DNA of 64,000 bases from Kocuria rosea subsp. polaris (GCF_001483755.1 NZ_LQBK01000010.1:32522-96521); one strand, 5' to 3'. Shown: positions 1-8,354, counted from the stretch's first letter. Notes: generated from the letters alone by a model not told the origin. A program made the numbers and translations.

Positions 1-600
1 GGGGCACCGCACCCGGAGGCGAGCGTCGGAGTCGCGCTCCCGGCGATCATCCGGCACGGCGTGGCGCGCTCCGCCGCGAACATCGACGACGCCTGGATCG
101 GTCTGGACGTCCACCGCTTCCTCACCCAGCGGCTGGGGCGCACCGTCCACGTCCTCAACGACGCCGACGCCGCGGGCCTGGCCGAGCTCCGCTACGGCGC
201 CGGGCGCGGGAGCAGCGGCACCGTGCTGGTCATCACCCTGGGCACCGGCATCGGCTCGGCGCTGTTCGTGGACGGGAAGCTCGTGCCCAACCTCGAGCTG
301 GGCCACCTGGAGCTCGGCGGGGTCGACGCCGAGGTGCGGGCCTCGGCGGTGGCCAGGGAGCGGGAGGGGCTGGACTGGCCGGAGTACGCCGAGCGCCTCC
401 AGCAGTACTTCGCGCACCTGGAGTTCCTCTTCTCCCCCGACCTGATCGTGGTCGGCGGCGGGATCTCCGCCCGGCACGAGGACTTCCTGCCCCGTCTGCG
501 CCTGGACACGAGGGTCGTCCCCGCCGAGCTGCGCAACGCGGCGGGCATCATCGGCGCCGCCCGGCACGCCTACCTCGCCGTGCCCCCCGCGGAGGCCTGA
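1..600 (+). CDS. ppgK: Polyphosphate glucokinase, 5'-truncated by window edge
   Basis: ROK-family sugar kinase that phosphorylates glucose using polyphosphate or ATP in the cytoplasm. The frame is open from base 1 and ends at TGA 598-600, so 199 C-terminal residues are visible; the family usually runs about 250-270, so about 60-70 N-terminal residues lie outside. Visible motifs are the phosphate-2 loop LGTGIGSALF, the segment ELGHLELGG typical of polyphosphate glucokinases, and DLIVVGGGIS in the ROK C-terminal lobe. Its 3' end overlaps the convergent phosphatidyltransferase by 31 bp. A plain ROK glucokinase is the alternative, but the ELGH region favours PpgK. Confidence 0.85.
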   Translation, partial: GAPHPEASVGVALPAIIRHGVARSAANIDDAWIGLDVHRFLTQRLGRTVHVLNDADAAGLAELRYGAGRGSSGTVLVITLGTGIGSALFVDGKLVPNLELGHLELGGVDAEVRASAVAREREGLDWPEYAERLQQYFAHLEFLFSPDLIVVGGGISARHEDFLPRLRLDTRVVPAELRNAAGIIGAARHAYLAVPPAEA

Positions 601-1175
601 CCCCGGAGGGCCTGGCGGAAGTACTGCACGCCCGCCACCACGTGCAGGACGGCCGCCGCCTGGACCATCACCCGGCCGACGTCCGTCACCTCCGGGCTGG
701 ACCACGCGGGTCCCGCCAGGACGAGCACGGTCCCCACCATGAGCAGGGCGGTCTTCGCCTTGCCGACCACGGTGACCCGCAGCACGCCGAGGGAGCGCCG
801 GACGAGGGTGGCGATCCCCACCACGACGTCGACGACCGCGATGACGATCAGGACCCACCAGGGGAACAGCCCGACGATGCTCGCGGCCACGGCGATCGCC
901 ACGGTCCCCAGCCGGTCGGCGATGGGGTCCATGACCTCGCCGATCCGGCTGCGCTGCTGCAGCGCCCGGGCCAGGGTGCCGTCGACCCAGTCCGTCAGGG
1001 AGAAGAGGGCGACGAGGACCAGCGCGCGCACCGGCCGCTCGTCGATGTCGAGGACGGCCAGCACGGCCGGGACGATGAGCGCGAAGCGCACCACCGAGAC
1101 GACGTTGGGCACCGTGAGCACGCGGTGGTAGTACGGCGACTCCGCCGGCTCGACCGCGTCCTGGTGCTGTGTCAT
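570..1175 (-). CDS. CDP-alcohol phosphatidyltransferase family membrane protein
   Basis: 201-residue integral membrane enzyme of the CDP-alcohol phosphatidyltransferase family, which moves a phosphatidyl group from CDP-diacylglycerol to an alcohol during phospholipid synthesis. The full family signature D-x2-DG-x2-AR-x8-G-x3-D-x3-D is present, beginning DWVDGTLAR and ending GEVMDPIAD, so all catalytic aspartates are intact. Four to five hydrophobic segments follow. The ATG at 1175 has GGGAAGG five bases upstream. The acceptor alcohol (glycerol phosphate, inositol phosphate or other) cannot be told from sequence. It is convergent with ppgK and overlaps its end. Confidence 0.85.
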   Translation of the reverse strand: MTQHQDAVEPAESPYYHRVLTVPNVVSVVRFALIVPAVLAVLDIDERPVRALVLVALFSLTDWVDGTLARALQQRSRIGEVMDPIADRLGTVAIAVAASIVGLFPWWVLIVIAVVDVVVGIATLVRRSLGVLRVTVVGKAKTALLMVGTVLVLAGPAWSSPEVTDVGRVMVQAAAVLHVVAGVQYFRQALRGQASAGGTAR

Positions 1176-1429
1176 CTGGCCTTCCCGCTCTCCTGGCGCC
1201 CGGTGCGGGCGGTCCCGGGACCACCCCTGCTGCTTCCGAGGGTAGCCCGTCGGCGCTCCGCACGACGGACGTGCGGCCGTCGGTGATCGGCAGGGGCGTC
1301 GTCCACCGGGACCTCGACCACGTCCCCGGGTCGCGGAGCCACGCTGCCCTGACGTCGAGGAGCGCCGGACGCCTACGCTGGGCAGGTGAGGCGGGAACGC
1401 CCCCGCCCCGGGAGCTCCAGGAGGCCGTC

Positions 1430-1858
1430 GTGGACCCTCGCGTGCACTTCTTCACCCTGTCCACGCCGGACCTCGACGCCGCCCGGGAGTTCTACGTGCG
1501 GGGTCTCGGCTGGGAGCCGCTGCTCGACGTCCCGGGCGAGATCCTCTTCTTCCGGATCGCCCCCGGGACGGTGCTGGGCCTGTTCGACGCCGGAAAGTTC
1601 GCCGAGGACCTCGGCCTCCCGGCGGCGACCCCGGCGCAGGGCCTGACGCTCGCGCACAACGTGGCGGACGGGGCCTCCGTCACGGCGGTGGTCGAGGCCA
1701 TGGCCGCGGCGGGCGGCACCGTCCTCACCGGCCCGCGGCCGGGCGCCTTCGGGGGCGTCTTCCACGCCCACGTCGCGGATCCCAACGGCGTGGTGTGGGA
1801 GATCGCGCACAACCCGGGCTGGCGGGTCGACGACGACGGGACCGTGCACCTGGACTGA
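1430..1858 (+). CDS. VOC (glyoxalase/bleomycin-resistance) family protein
   Basis: 142-residue single-domain vicinal-oxygen-chelate protein. The start is GTG 1430, preceded by AGGAGG at 1419-1424; the open frame extends further upstream but that part does not look coding. The N-terminus ([23 protein letters not shown]) and C-terminus ([21 protein letters not shown]) show the two beta-alpha-beta halves with the usual DPNGVVWE metal-ligand region. The substrate is unknown; such proteins include lyases, dioxygenases and drug-binding proteins. A TACGCT hexamer at 1374-1379 may be its -10, giving a leader of about 45 nt. The rest of 1176-1429 shows nothing else recognisable. Confidence 0.8.
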   Translation: MDPRVHFFTLSTPDLDAAREFYVRGLGWEPLLDVPGEILFFRIAPGTVLGLFDAGKFAEDLGLPAATPAQGLTLAHNVADGASVTAVVEAMAAAGGTVLTGPRPGAFGGVFHAHVADPNGVVWEIAHNPGWRVDDDGTVHLD

Positions 1859-1909
1859 ACGGCTCGGGCCGGCGCCGGGCTCGGCCGGACGGGCTCGACA
1901 GCGGCGGGC

Positions 1910-2461
1910 TCAGCCGCGGACGTCGAAGCGCAGGTGGTGCTCGACGTCGTGCAGGAAGTACGCCGCGAAGCTCGCCACGGTGAAGTCCTTGCCGTCCCCG
2001 CGCCGGCCGGGCCGGGCCCACTGCTCCCCGGTCACGGCGTCGAAGACGTCCGCGGTGGCGCGGACCTCCTGCGCGAGCTCCCCCGAGACCTCGTAGGGGT
2101 CCTGCCGGTTGTACTGCTCCCCCACCGCGGCGGCGTCCTGGTCCCAGTCCGGGAAGACGGGGTTCTCCTCGTCGAGCATGAGCCGCAGGCGCTCGCGGAA
2201 GACCCGGCAGAGGTCCCGGACGTGGCACGCGTACTCCAGCGGGGACCACGTCCCCGGACGGGGCCGGTCCGTCATGCCGAGCCGGTCGAGGACCGTCGCC
2301 CAGCGCTCGATCGTGTCCCGCGCGCGCTCGCCCGTGGTCGTGACGTCGTAGTGCGGATCGAACCCGCAGTCGGGGCAGCCCCGCTCGAGCACCACGGTCC
2401 AGTCCTTGGTCTCCGGAGGGACGGGCGAGGTGTCGGGCAGGTCGGCGCGCTCGGTGGTCAT
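1910..2461 (-). CDS. DinB-like putative metal-dependent protein
   Basis: 183 residues with a DinB/YfiT-type four-helix-bundle pattern. Likely metal ligands are H80 (in ACHVRD) and H171/H175 (in HDVEHHL), the usual one-plus-two His arrangement. An N-terminal CPDC pair (C29, C32) is extra to the basic fold. Members include mycothiol-dependent enzymes and proteins of unknown activity; nothing here fixes the substrate. The ATG at 2461 lies six bases after a TAGATT -10-like hexamer and has no Shine-Dalgarno, so the mRNA is probably leaderless. Confidence 0.75.
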   Translation of the reverse strand: MTTERADLPDTSPVPPETKDWTVVLERGCPDCGFDPHYDVTTTGERARDTIERWATVLDRLGMTDRPRPGTWSPLEYACHVRDLCRVFRERLRLMLDEENPVFPDWDQDAAAVGEQYNRQDPYEVSGELAQEVRATADVFDAVTGEQWARPGRRGDGKDFTVASFAAYFLHDVEHHLRFDVRG

Positions 2462-2467
2462 GCGGTC

Positions 2468-2473
2468 AATCTA
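2468..2473 (-). promoter_or_regulatory. Candidate leaderless -10 element for the DinB-like gene
   Basis: TAGATT on the minus strand, six bases before ATG 2461. Its first three bases are also the TAG stop codon of the membrane-protein gene transcribed in the same direction just upstream. Confidence 0.5.
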
Positions 2474-3052
2474 CCGGGGCCCACCGGGCGCGGCGAGACC
2501 CGTGGCGGCCCGGGCGGGTCGCAGCCCCTGCAGGTCCAGGATCTCGTCCTCGCTGAGCGGCTCCCCGCGCTGGATCCGGCGGGTCCGGCGCAGGTCGGAC
2601 GCGGCGAGCACCACGGTGGTGCTCGCCAGGACGAACGAGAGGATGCCCAGGGTGTTGGCGAACCCCGCGGACAGGCCCAGGTGGACGGGGTCGGTGGCCC
2701 GCGTCAGGACGGAGGCGCCCGCGCCGTCCACGCGGTCGGGGAGGACGGCGCCGAAGCCGAGGAGGACGGCCCACGCCGCGGGCATCGTCAGCGCGGAGCG
2801 CAGGGACGCCCCCCGCGGGACGTGGGCCCGGGCGTCCCGGACCAGCAGCGCGCTCGCCACCACGAGCAGCCCGGTCAGCGGCAGGGCGAGCGTCAGGGTG
2901 TAGAGCAGCACCAGCTCCCCGGCGGCTCCGGCGAGACCGCGGCCCACCGCGATCCACGTCCCGAGGAGCAGGGCCACCGGGAGACCGAGGACGGGCACGG
3001 CACGCTGCAGGAGGGTGGGGTGGTGCGGCACGCGGTCGAGGGCTGTTTCCAC
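2471..3052 (-). CDS. Small polytopic membrane protein of unknown function
   Basis: 193 residues; I do not recognise the family. Four or more hydrophobic stretches are visible (for example VPVLGLPVALLLGTWIAV, LLVVASALLV, AAWAVLLGFGAVL and LGILSFVLASTTVVLAAS), then a charged tail containing RRIQRGEPLSEDEILDLQGL. The GTG at 3052 is chosen because the preferred codon usage and a -10-like TAGACT (3060-3065) both end there; the frame further upstream is a shadow of the HAD gene. It is divergent from the HAD phosphatase, with 58 bp between the start codons. Confidence 0.6.
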   Translation of the reverse strand: METALDRVPHHPTLLQRAVPVLGLPVALLLGTWIAVGRGLAGAAGELVLLYTLTLALPLTGLLVVASALLVRDARAHVPRGASLRSALTMPAAWAVLLGFGAVLPDRVDGAGASVLTRATDPVHLGLSAGFANTLGILSFVLASTTVVLAASDLRRTRRIQRGEPLSEDEILDLQGLRPARAATGLAAPGGPR

Positions 3053-3059
3053 GCCCGCC

Positions 3060-3065
3060 AGTCTA
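3060..3065 (-). promoter_or_regulatory. Candidate leaderless -10 element (TAGACT)
   Basis: TAGACT ends seven bases before GTG 3052 and no Shine-Dalgarno is present. It sits back to back with the plus-strand hexamer at 3098-3103, so two divergent promoters share a 58-bp gap. Confidence 0.45.
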
Positions 3066-3097
3066 TCGGCGGGGCTCCCGGCGCCCGGGCGCCCCGG

Positions 3098-3103
3098 TAG
3101 GCT
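3098..3103 (+). promoter_or_regulatory. Candidate leaderless -10 element (TAGGCT)
   Basis: TAGGCT followed by seven bases and then ATG 3111 of the first HAD gene. GGAGCGC lies between but is too close to the ATG to act as a normal Shine-Dalgarno. Confidence 0.45.
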
Positions 3104-3110
3104 GGAGCGC

Positions 3111-3824
3111 ATGCCATCGACCGGATTTCCCCACGCCGTCCTCTTCGACCACGACGGGACCCTCGTCGACACCGAGCCGCTGTGGGACCGGGCCAAGCAG
3201 AACCTCGCCGCCGAGCACGGTCTGCTCTGGACCCCCGAGGACTCGCTCGCCACGCTGGGCCGGCCGGTCGCCGCGACGATCGCCCGGATGCAGCAGGTGG
3301 GCGTGCCGCTCGGCGAGGACGAGCTGTTCCGGGCGGTCTTCGAGCACAGTGTCCGCGTCCTGGAGGGCACGGAGCTGACGTTCATCGACGGGATCGAGGA
3401 GCTCCTCGAGGACCTGGCGGCCGCGGGGATCCCGGCGGCGATCGTCACCAACGCGAGCTCGGCGATGGGCCGGCACACCGCGTCCACGGCGCCGGAGGAC
3501 CTGTTCCGGGTGGTCATCGGCACGGACGAGTACGCGCAGGGGGTGCGCCCCAAGCCCGACCCGGACGCCTACCTCACGGCGGCCCGCCGCCTCGGGGTGG
3601 ACCCCGCCGGCTGCGTCGTGGTCGAGGACTCCCCCGCCGGGGCCGCCGCGGGCGTCGCGGCCGGCATCCCCACGGTGGTCGTCCCCGGCGAGATGGCAGT
3701 GGAGCGCGGCCCCGGGCTGCTGCACCTGGAATCCCACCGGGAGCTGACCCTCGAGCTGCTGCGCTCGCTGGACCCGCAGTCCCCGTCGTCGCCCTTCCAC
3801 ACCGTGCAGGAGACCCGCCCGTGA
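3111..3824 (+). CDS. HAD-superfamily phosphatase (first of a tandem pair)
   Basis: 237-residue haloacid-dehalogenase hydrolase of the beta-phosphoglucomutase/Gph-like subfamily. Motif I is FDHDGTLVDTEP with nucleophile D13 and acid D15, motif II is in VTNAS, motif III is the lysine of RPKPDPDAYL, and motif IV is VVEDSPAG. A helical cap lies between motifs I and II. The substrate is not predictable; small phosphosugars or phosphoglycolate are typical. The start at ATG 3111 is supported by homology with the next gene, whose DxD is also at residue 13. It overlaps that gene by 4 bp (GTGA), so the two are translationally coupled. Confidence 0.85.
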   Translation: MPSTGFPHAVLFDHDGTLVDTEPLWDRAKQNLAAEHGLLWTPEDSLATLGRPVAATIARMQQVGVPLGEDELFRAVFEHSVRVLEGTELTFIDGIEELLEDLAAAGIPAAIVTNASSAMGRHTASTAPEDLFRVVIGTDEYAQGVRPKPDPDAYLTAARRLGVDPAGCVVVEDSPAGAAAGVAAGIPTVVVPGEMAVERGPGLLHLESHRELTLELLRSLDPQSPSSPFHTVQETRP

Positions 3825-4495
3825 GCTCCCCCGACTTCCCCGCCGCCGTCCTGTTCGACCACGACGGCACCCTCGTGAACTCCGAGCCCCAGTGGGCCGT
3901 GGCCAAGCGCGCGGTGGCCGGCCGCTACGGCGTCGGCTGGAGCACCGAGGACGACCTCGCCACGCTGGGGCGGACGGTGCCCACGTCGGCGCGGCTGATG
4001 GTCGAGCGCGGCGCCGAGGGAACCGTCGAGGCCATCACCGCGGAGCTCGGCCGGGAGGTCGCGGCCTCACTCACGGGCGAGGTGCCGTTCCTGCCCGGCA
4101 TGCGCGACCTGCTGACCGAGCTGGAGCGGGCCGGCATCCCCGGGGCCGTCGTGACGAACGCCCCGACCGTGGTCGCGGAGGGCACCGCATCCGGGGCGCC
4201 CGAGGTGCTGCGGGTCGTGGTCTCCCAGGAGGACGTGGAGCAGGCCAAGCCGCACCCGGAGCCCTATCTGCTCGCGGCGCGGCGGCTGGGCGTGGACCCG
4301 GCACGGTGCGTGGCGGTCGAGGACTCGCAGACGGGGGCGGCGAGCGCGGCGGCCGCCGGGATGCCGGTGGTGGTGGTCCCCGGTGAGCTGCCGGTCGAGC
4401 CCGCGCCCGGCTTCGTGCTCGTGGCCGCCCACACGGACGTCACCCTGGAGTTCCTGCGCGGGCTCGCGCCCTCCCGGCCGGCGACCTCCGGCTGA
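3821..4495 (+). CDS. HAD-superfamily phosphatase (second of a tandem pair)
   Basis: 224 residues with the same layout as its upstream neighbour: FDHDGTLVNSEP (D13, D15), VTNAP, the lysine of QAKPHPEPYL and AVEDSQTG. The catalytic set is complete. The GTG at 3821 overlaps the previous stop codon. The pair aligns along its whole length, including the shared DLATLGR/SLATLGR cap segment and the PGEL/PGEM motif near the end, and therefore looks like a tandem gene duplication that has diverged in the cap domain, which sets specificity. Confidence 0.85.
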   Translation: MSSPDFPAAVLFDHDGTLVNSEPQWAVAKRAVAGRYGVGWSTEDDLATLGRTVPTSARLMVERGAEGTVEAITAELGREVAASLTGEVPFLPGMRDLLTELERAGIPGAVVTNAPTVVAEGTASGAPEVLRVVVSQEDVEQAKPHPEPYLLAARRLGVDPARCVAVEDSQTGAASAAAAGMPVVVVPGELPVEPAPGFVLVAAHTDVTLEFLRGLAPSRPATSG

Positions 4496-4500
4496 CGACG

Positions 4501-4559
4501 ACGAGGGCCCGCCCCCGGCCGTTCCGCGGAATGCGGTGCGGCCGGGGGCGGGCCCTCGT
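4501..4559. terminator. Bidirectional hairpin between convergent genes
   Basis: Perfect 21-bp inverted repeat (4501-4521 with 4539-4559) and a 17-base loop. It starts five bases after the HAD stop codon and ends 14 bases before the helicase stop codon, so it can serve both strands. There is no real T-tract. Confidence 0.85.
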
Positions 4560-4573
4560 GGGTGGTGCCTGAC

Positions 4574-6130
4574 TCAGCGGGTCGCGGTGCCCTGGGGGGA
4601 GGACGCGCGGCGCGGGCTCCGGGTGCGGCGGCGCGCCGCGGCCTGGGTGGAGCGGTCCGGCGCGGACTCGGTCGAGTACGCGGGTGCCGCGGAGCGGGTG
4701 GGCGCCGCGGAGCGCGCCGGCGCCGCCGAGCGGGAGGCCGAGCCGTTGCCGGGGCGGGAGCCGGCGCGGTTGCCGGTCTCGGTGCGCTGGTCGCGGGAGG
4801 CGTTGCGCGGCTGCTCGGAACGGGCCTGGCCGCCACGGCCGCGGCTGCCGCCGGAGCGGGCGCCCGAACGGCCGCCGGAGCGGCCGCCGCCGGAGCGCTG
4901 ACCGCTTGCCGGACGCCCCTGGTCCTGGACGGGCTGCGGGACGTAGGCGACCTTCTCGGCGGTCTCGCCCACGAGCGCCGTGACGGCCGGGGAGCCGACG
5001 GTCACGGTGTCGAAGTTCGCGGTGACGCCGGCGGCCTTCATGAGCTGGGTGACCTCGCGGCGCTCCTCCTTCGTGGCGACCGTCACGACGGAGCCGGAGG
5101 CGCCGGCGCGCGCGGTGCGCCCGGAGCGGTGCAGGTAGGACTTGTGCTCGGTGGGCGGGTCGATGTGCACGACCAGCTCGACCTCGTCCACGTGCACGCC
5201 GCGGGCGGCCACGTCGGTGGCCACGAGCACGCGCACGTCACCGGCGGAGAACTGGGCCAGGTTGCGGTCGCGGGCGTTCTGGGACAGGTTGCCGTGCAGG
5301 TCCACGGCGGGGATGCCCATCTGGCTGAGCTTGCGGGCCATCTTCTTGGCGCGGTGCTTGGTGCGCGTGAACATCACGCGGCGGCCCGTGCCGGAGGCCA
5401 GGGCCTCGATGAGCTCCTGCTTCTCGTCCGCGTCCACGACGAGCACGTGGTGGTCCATGGTGGACACGGACGCCTGCGGGGCGTCCACGGAGTGCTTGAC
5501 GGGGTTGGACAGGAACTGCTTGACGAGCTTGTCCACGCCGCCGTCGAGCGTCGCGGAGAACAGCAGCCGCTGGCCGCCCTGGGGGGTGCGCTTGAGGATG
5601 CGGGTGACCACGGGCAGGAAGCCCATGTCGGCCATGTGGTCGGCCTCGTCGATGACCGTCACGCGGACGTCGTCGAGCGTGAGGACGTTCTGCTTCAGCA
5701 GGTCCTCGAGCCGGCCGGGGCAGGCGATGACGATGTCGGCGCCCTTGGCGAGCGCCTTCTCCTGGTTGCGCTGGGAGACCCCGCCGAAGATGACGGTGGT
5801 GGTCTGACCGGCGGCCTCGGCCAGCGGGGCGATCGCGCGGTCGATCTGGGTGGCCAGCTCGCGGGTGGGTGCCAGCACCAGGCCGGTGGGCCGGTTGGCG
5901 CGGCGGGCGGCGCGGGCGCCGTTGCCCGTCAGCCCGGCGAGCCGGGACACGAGCGGCAGCGCGAACGCCACGGTCTTGCCCGAGCCGGTCTTGCCGCGGC
6001 CGAGCACGTCGCGGCCGGCCAGCGAGTCGGGGAGGGTCTTCTCCTGGATGGGGAACGCCTGCTCGATGCCCTGCTGGGCGAGGACGGCGGAAAGGGCCTT
6101 GGGCACGCCAAGGTCGGTGAAAGTAGCCAA
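4574..6130 (-). CDS. DEAD-box ATP-dependent RNA helicase
   Basis: RNA helicase that remodels mRNA or pre-ribosomes. From the proposed TTG at 6130 (MATFTDLGVPKAL, 518 residues) it shows the Q motif (FPIQ), Walker A GRGKTGSGKT, PTRELATQ, the DEAD box in VIDEADHMADMG, SAT (LFSATLD), VATDVAARGVHVDEV and HRSGRTARAG. The last 110 or so residues are basic and low-complexity (RSGGGRSGG-type and repeated SAAP/RSAAPTRSAAP), a probable RNA-binding tail. A TTG at 6166 in the same frame is the alternative start; neither has a good Shine-Dalgarno. I prefer 6130 because relatives start right before TFxxLGVP. Confidence 0.9.
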   Translation of the reverse strand: MATFTDLGVPKALSAVLAQQGIEQAFPIQEKTLPDSLAGRDVLGRGKTGSGKTVAFALPLVSRLAGLTGNGARAARRANRPTGLVLAPTRELATQIDRAIAPLAEAAGQTTTVIFGGVSQRNQEKALAKGADIVIACPGRLEDLLKQNVLTLDDVRVTVIDEADHMADMGFLPVVTRILKRTPQGGQRLLFSATLDGGVDKLVKQFLSNPVKHSVDAPQASVSTMDHHVLVVDADEKQELIEALASGTGRRVMFTRTKHRAKKMARKLSQMGIPAVDLHGNLSQNARDRNLAQFSAGDVRVLVATDVAARGVHVDEVELVVHIDPPTEHKSYLHRSGRTARAGASGSVVTVATKEERREVTQLMKAAGVTANFDTVTVGSPAVTALVGETAEKVAYVPQPVQDQGRPASGQRSGGGRSGGRSGARSGGSRGRGGQARSEQPRNASRDQRTETGNRAGSRPGNGSASRSAAPARSAAPTRSAAPAYSTESAPDRSTQAAARRRTRSPRRASSPQGTATR

Positions 6131-6549
6131 AACTGGGATACGTCTTTCGATCGGATGTCCCGGCAAGGGGGTAGCGCGCCGGGTTGCGCCGAATGACTCC
6201 TGGAGCCCCTGCGAGCGGGCTGAAACCGTCTGGAACGGTGCCGCGCTGGAAGAAGAAAGGGGTGCTCGACGCCTGCCTGCTCACCCGGGAACGGGGAGCA
6301 GTGCCATGTGCAATACCGACCACCCTACAGCACCGGGCGTCCGGCACGACCGGGATGTGGTGCAGCACACGGCGGTGCCGCCACGCTGCTCCGCCCGCCC
6401 CCACGCCCGGGGCGCCGAACTCACCGCACCGGCGCGAGAGGCGGGCACCTGTGCGGGCGTCTCGCGCCGGTGCGGTGAGTTCGCGGCCGGTGCCGGGCCG
6501 GGGCCGCCCGGCGCCGGACCCGGCGGCGGGGCCCGGCGGCCGGGGCCGG
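6131..6549. other. 419-bp intergenic region upstream of the helicase
   Basis: No convincing coding potential on either strand. It holds the helicase promoter region, possibly with a long 5' leader, and a strong inverted repeat at 6416-6483 (listed separately) next to the SDR 3' end. No tRNA or known riboswitch pattern is seen. Confidence 0.6.
6416..6483. repeat. Perfect 24-bp inverted repeat with 20-nt loop
   Basis: Arms 6416-6439 and 6460-6483 are exact reverse complements; the left arm begins CGAACTCACCGCACCGGC. It lies 67 bases beyond the SDR stop codon on the minus strand. It may be that gene's terminator, although it is farther from the stop and longer than most hairpins here, or a dispersed palindromic element. 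Confidence 0.8.
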
Positions 6550-7302
6550 CTACAGCGCCGTGTAGCCGCCGTCGACGAGGTAGTACCCGCCCGTCATGAA
6601 GGACGCCCTGTCCGAGAGCAGGAACGTGGTCAGGGCGGCGACCTCCTCGGCGCGGCCCAACCGGCCGAGCGGGTGCTTGGCGGCGAGTCCCTCGAGGACG
6701 GCCGCGGGAGCGGTCCGCAGCAGCGGGGTGTCGATGTAGGCGGGGCCGACGGCGTTGATCCGCACCCCACGCTGCCCGTACTCCACCCCGGCCTGCTTGG
6801 TGAGGCCGACCACCCCGTGCTTCGCGGCGGTGTAGGCGCTGTTGCCCGCGGCCACCGCCACGGTGCCGTGGACGGAGGACATGTTGACGATCGCCCCGCC
6901 GCCGGCCTGCTCGATCGCGGGCAGCTGGTAGCGCATGCCGAACATGACGGCGTGCAGGTCGATCTGCACGGTGCGCACCCACGCGTCGAGGTCCGACTCG
7001 CCGACGGCGTCCGCGGTGCCCCCGATCCCGGCGTTGTTCACCGCGAGGTGCAGCCCGCCGTAGGTCTGCTGGGCGAACTCGACCGCGGCCTCGCAGTCCT
7101 CGGGCTTCGCCACGTCCTGGCGGAAGCCGGCCGCGTCGCCGCCGGCGGCCATGATCGCCTGGACGACGTCGTCGATCCGCCGCGTGTCGATGTCCGTGAC
7201 GACGACCTTGGCGCCCTGCGCCGCGAGGTCCTTGGCGCAGGCCTCGCCGATGCCGGAGGCGGCGCCGGTGACGAGCGCGACCTTGTCCTTGAGGTCAGCC
7301 AT
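6550..7302 (-). CDS. Short-chain dehydrogenase/reductase
   Basis: 250-residue classical SDR oxidoreductase using NAD(P)(H). The dinucleotide motif TGAASGIG is at residues 12-19, NNAG at 89-92, and the catalytic set includes S142/S143, Y157 and K161 (YTAAK). D37 in VVTDID after beta-2 favours NAD(H). The C-terminal DGGYTAL ending is typical of glucose-1-dehydrogenase/3-ketoacyl reductase-like members. ATG 7302 follows AGGAGA at good spacing. The substrate is unknown. The next gene upstream on the same strand is 137 bp away, so co-transcription is possible. Confidence 0.85.
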   Translation of the reverse strand: MADLKDKVALVTGAASGIGEACAKDLAAQGAKVVVTDIDTRRIDDVVQAIMAAGGDAAGFRQDVAKPEDCEAAVEFAQQTYGGLHLAVNNAGIGGTADAVGESDLDAWVRTVQIDLHAVMFGMRYQLPAIEQAGGGAIVNMSSVHGTVAVAAGNSAYTAAKHGVVGLTKQAGVEYGQRGVRINAVGPAYIDTPLLRTAPAAVLEGLAAKHPLGRLGRAEEVAALTTFLLSDRASFMTGGYYLVDGGYTAL

Positions 7303-7439
7303 GTGGTTCTCCTGCCGTGTGTCCGCTGGGCCGGACCGGGTGGCCCGGCACTCCCAGTCTGTCCGGAAACGCCGGGACCCGCGAGGACCGCGCGGGGGTT
7401 TCCGCCCGCGTCGCTCCTCGCACCCGGGCCGGCCGGGGC

Positions 7440-8216
7440 TCAGCCCTCGTCGTCCTCGGCCTTCTCGGCGTCGTGCGCCCGGCGCAGCGCGGCGGAGTCC
7501 GCCTCCTGGGCGGCCTTCTGCCCGCGCACCACCTCGGTCAGGAGCTTGGTCATCTCCTTGGCCACGCCGGCCGCGGACTGCGGGTTCTGGCCGGTGACGA
7601 GGCGGTCGTCGACGACGACGTTCTCGGTCCAGTTCGGCGCCGTCCGCACGTCCGCGCCCTGCTCGACGAGCTTGTCCTCGAGAAGGAAGGGGACGACGCC
7701 CGACTTGCCGACCTCGTCCTCCTCGGCGTTCGTGAACGCGGCCACCTTGCGGCCCTCGACGATGCGCAGCCCGGTGGAGAGCTCGACGTCGACGAGCCCG
7801 GCCGGCCCGTGGCAGACGGCGCCGACGACTCCCCCGGCGTCGTGCACGGCGGCCACCAGCGACTGCAGGTCGGCGTTGCCGGCGAAGTCCCACATGGTGC
7901 CGTGCCCGCCCACGAGGTAGACGGCGTCGTACTGACCGGGGTCGACCACGCTGATCCGCGGGGTGTTGTACAGGGAGGCCCGCACGGTCTCGTCCTCGAG
8001 GTACTGCCGCTGCACCTCGTCCTCCTCGTCCTTGCCGTCCTGCGGGGGCTGCCCGCCGGCGATCGAGGCGAAGTCGACGAAGTACCCGGCGTCCCGGAAC
8101 ACCTTCCACGGGTGGGCCGCCTCGCCGACGAAGTACCCCGTGGGCTCCCCGGTGTCGCCGAGGGTGTCGTGGCTGGTGAGAACGAGCAGAACCTTCTTCA
8201 TGGTCTCGATGTCCAT
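7440..8216 (-). CDS. DJ-1/PfpI-superfamily (Hsp31-like) protein
   Basis: 258 residues of the type-1 glutamine-amidotransferase-like fold, closest in pattern to Hsp31/glyoxalase III proteins. The nucleophile elbow AVCHGPAG places C135 next to H136; the conserved acid is E24 in DTGEPTG; GGHGTMWDF is the third family motif. Hsp31 relatives act as chaperones, methylglyoxal hydratases or deglycases. The C-terminus is an acidic and alanine-rich helix (EKAEDDEG). ATG 8216 has GGAAGGA upstream; a second ATG five codons in (8201) is possible. Confidence 0.8.
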   Translation of the reverse strand: MDIETMKKVLLVLTSHDTLGDTGEPTGYFVGEAAHPWKVFRDAGYFVDFASIAGGQPPQDGKDEEDEVQRQYLEDETVRASLYNTPRISVVDPGQYDAVYLVGGHGTMWDFAGNADLQSLVAAVHDAGGVVGAVCHGPAGLVDVELSTGLRIVEGRKVAAFTNAEEDEVGKSGVVPFLLEDKLVEQGADVRTAPNWTENVVVDDRLVTGQNPQSAAGVAKEMTKLLTEVVRGQKAAQEADSAALRRAHDAEKAEDDEG

Positions 8217-8354
8217 GTCTGTCCTTCCGTCGGGTGGCGGGACGCGGAGGGCGTCCCGCGAGCGGGTGGCCAGCCTAGGCGCCAGGGGCCTCCGCCGGGA
8301 CGGGTGTTCGCTCCGGGCCCGTCCTGCAGGATGCGGGCGGGAGCTCCCCTGATA

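Noticed and set aside
4562..6196. 544-codon plus-strand open frame opposite the DEAD helicase
   Set aside because: His/Gly/Val-rich shadow of a high-GC gene; no domain, and the opposite frame carries all helicase motifs.
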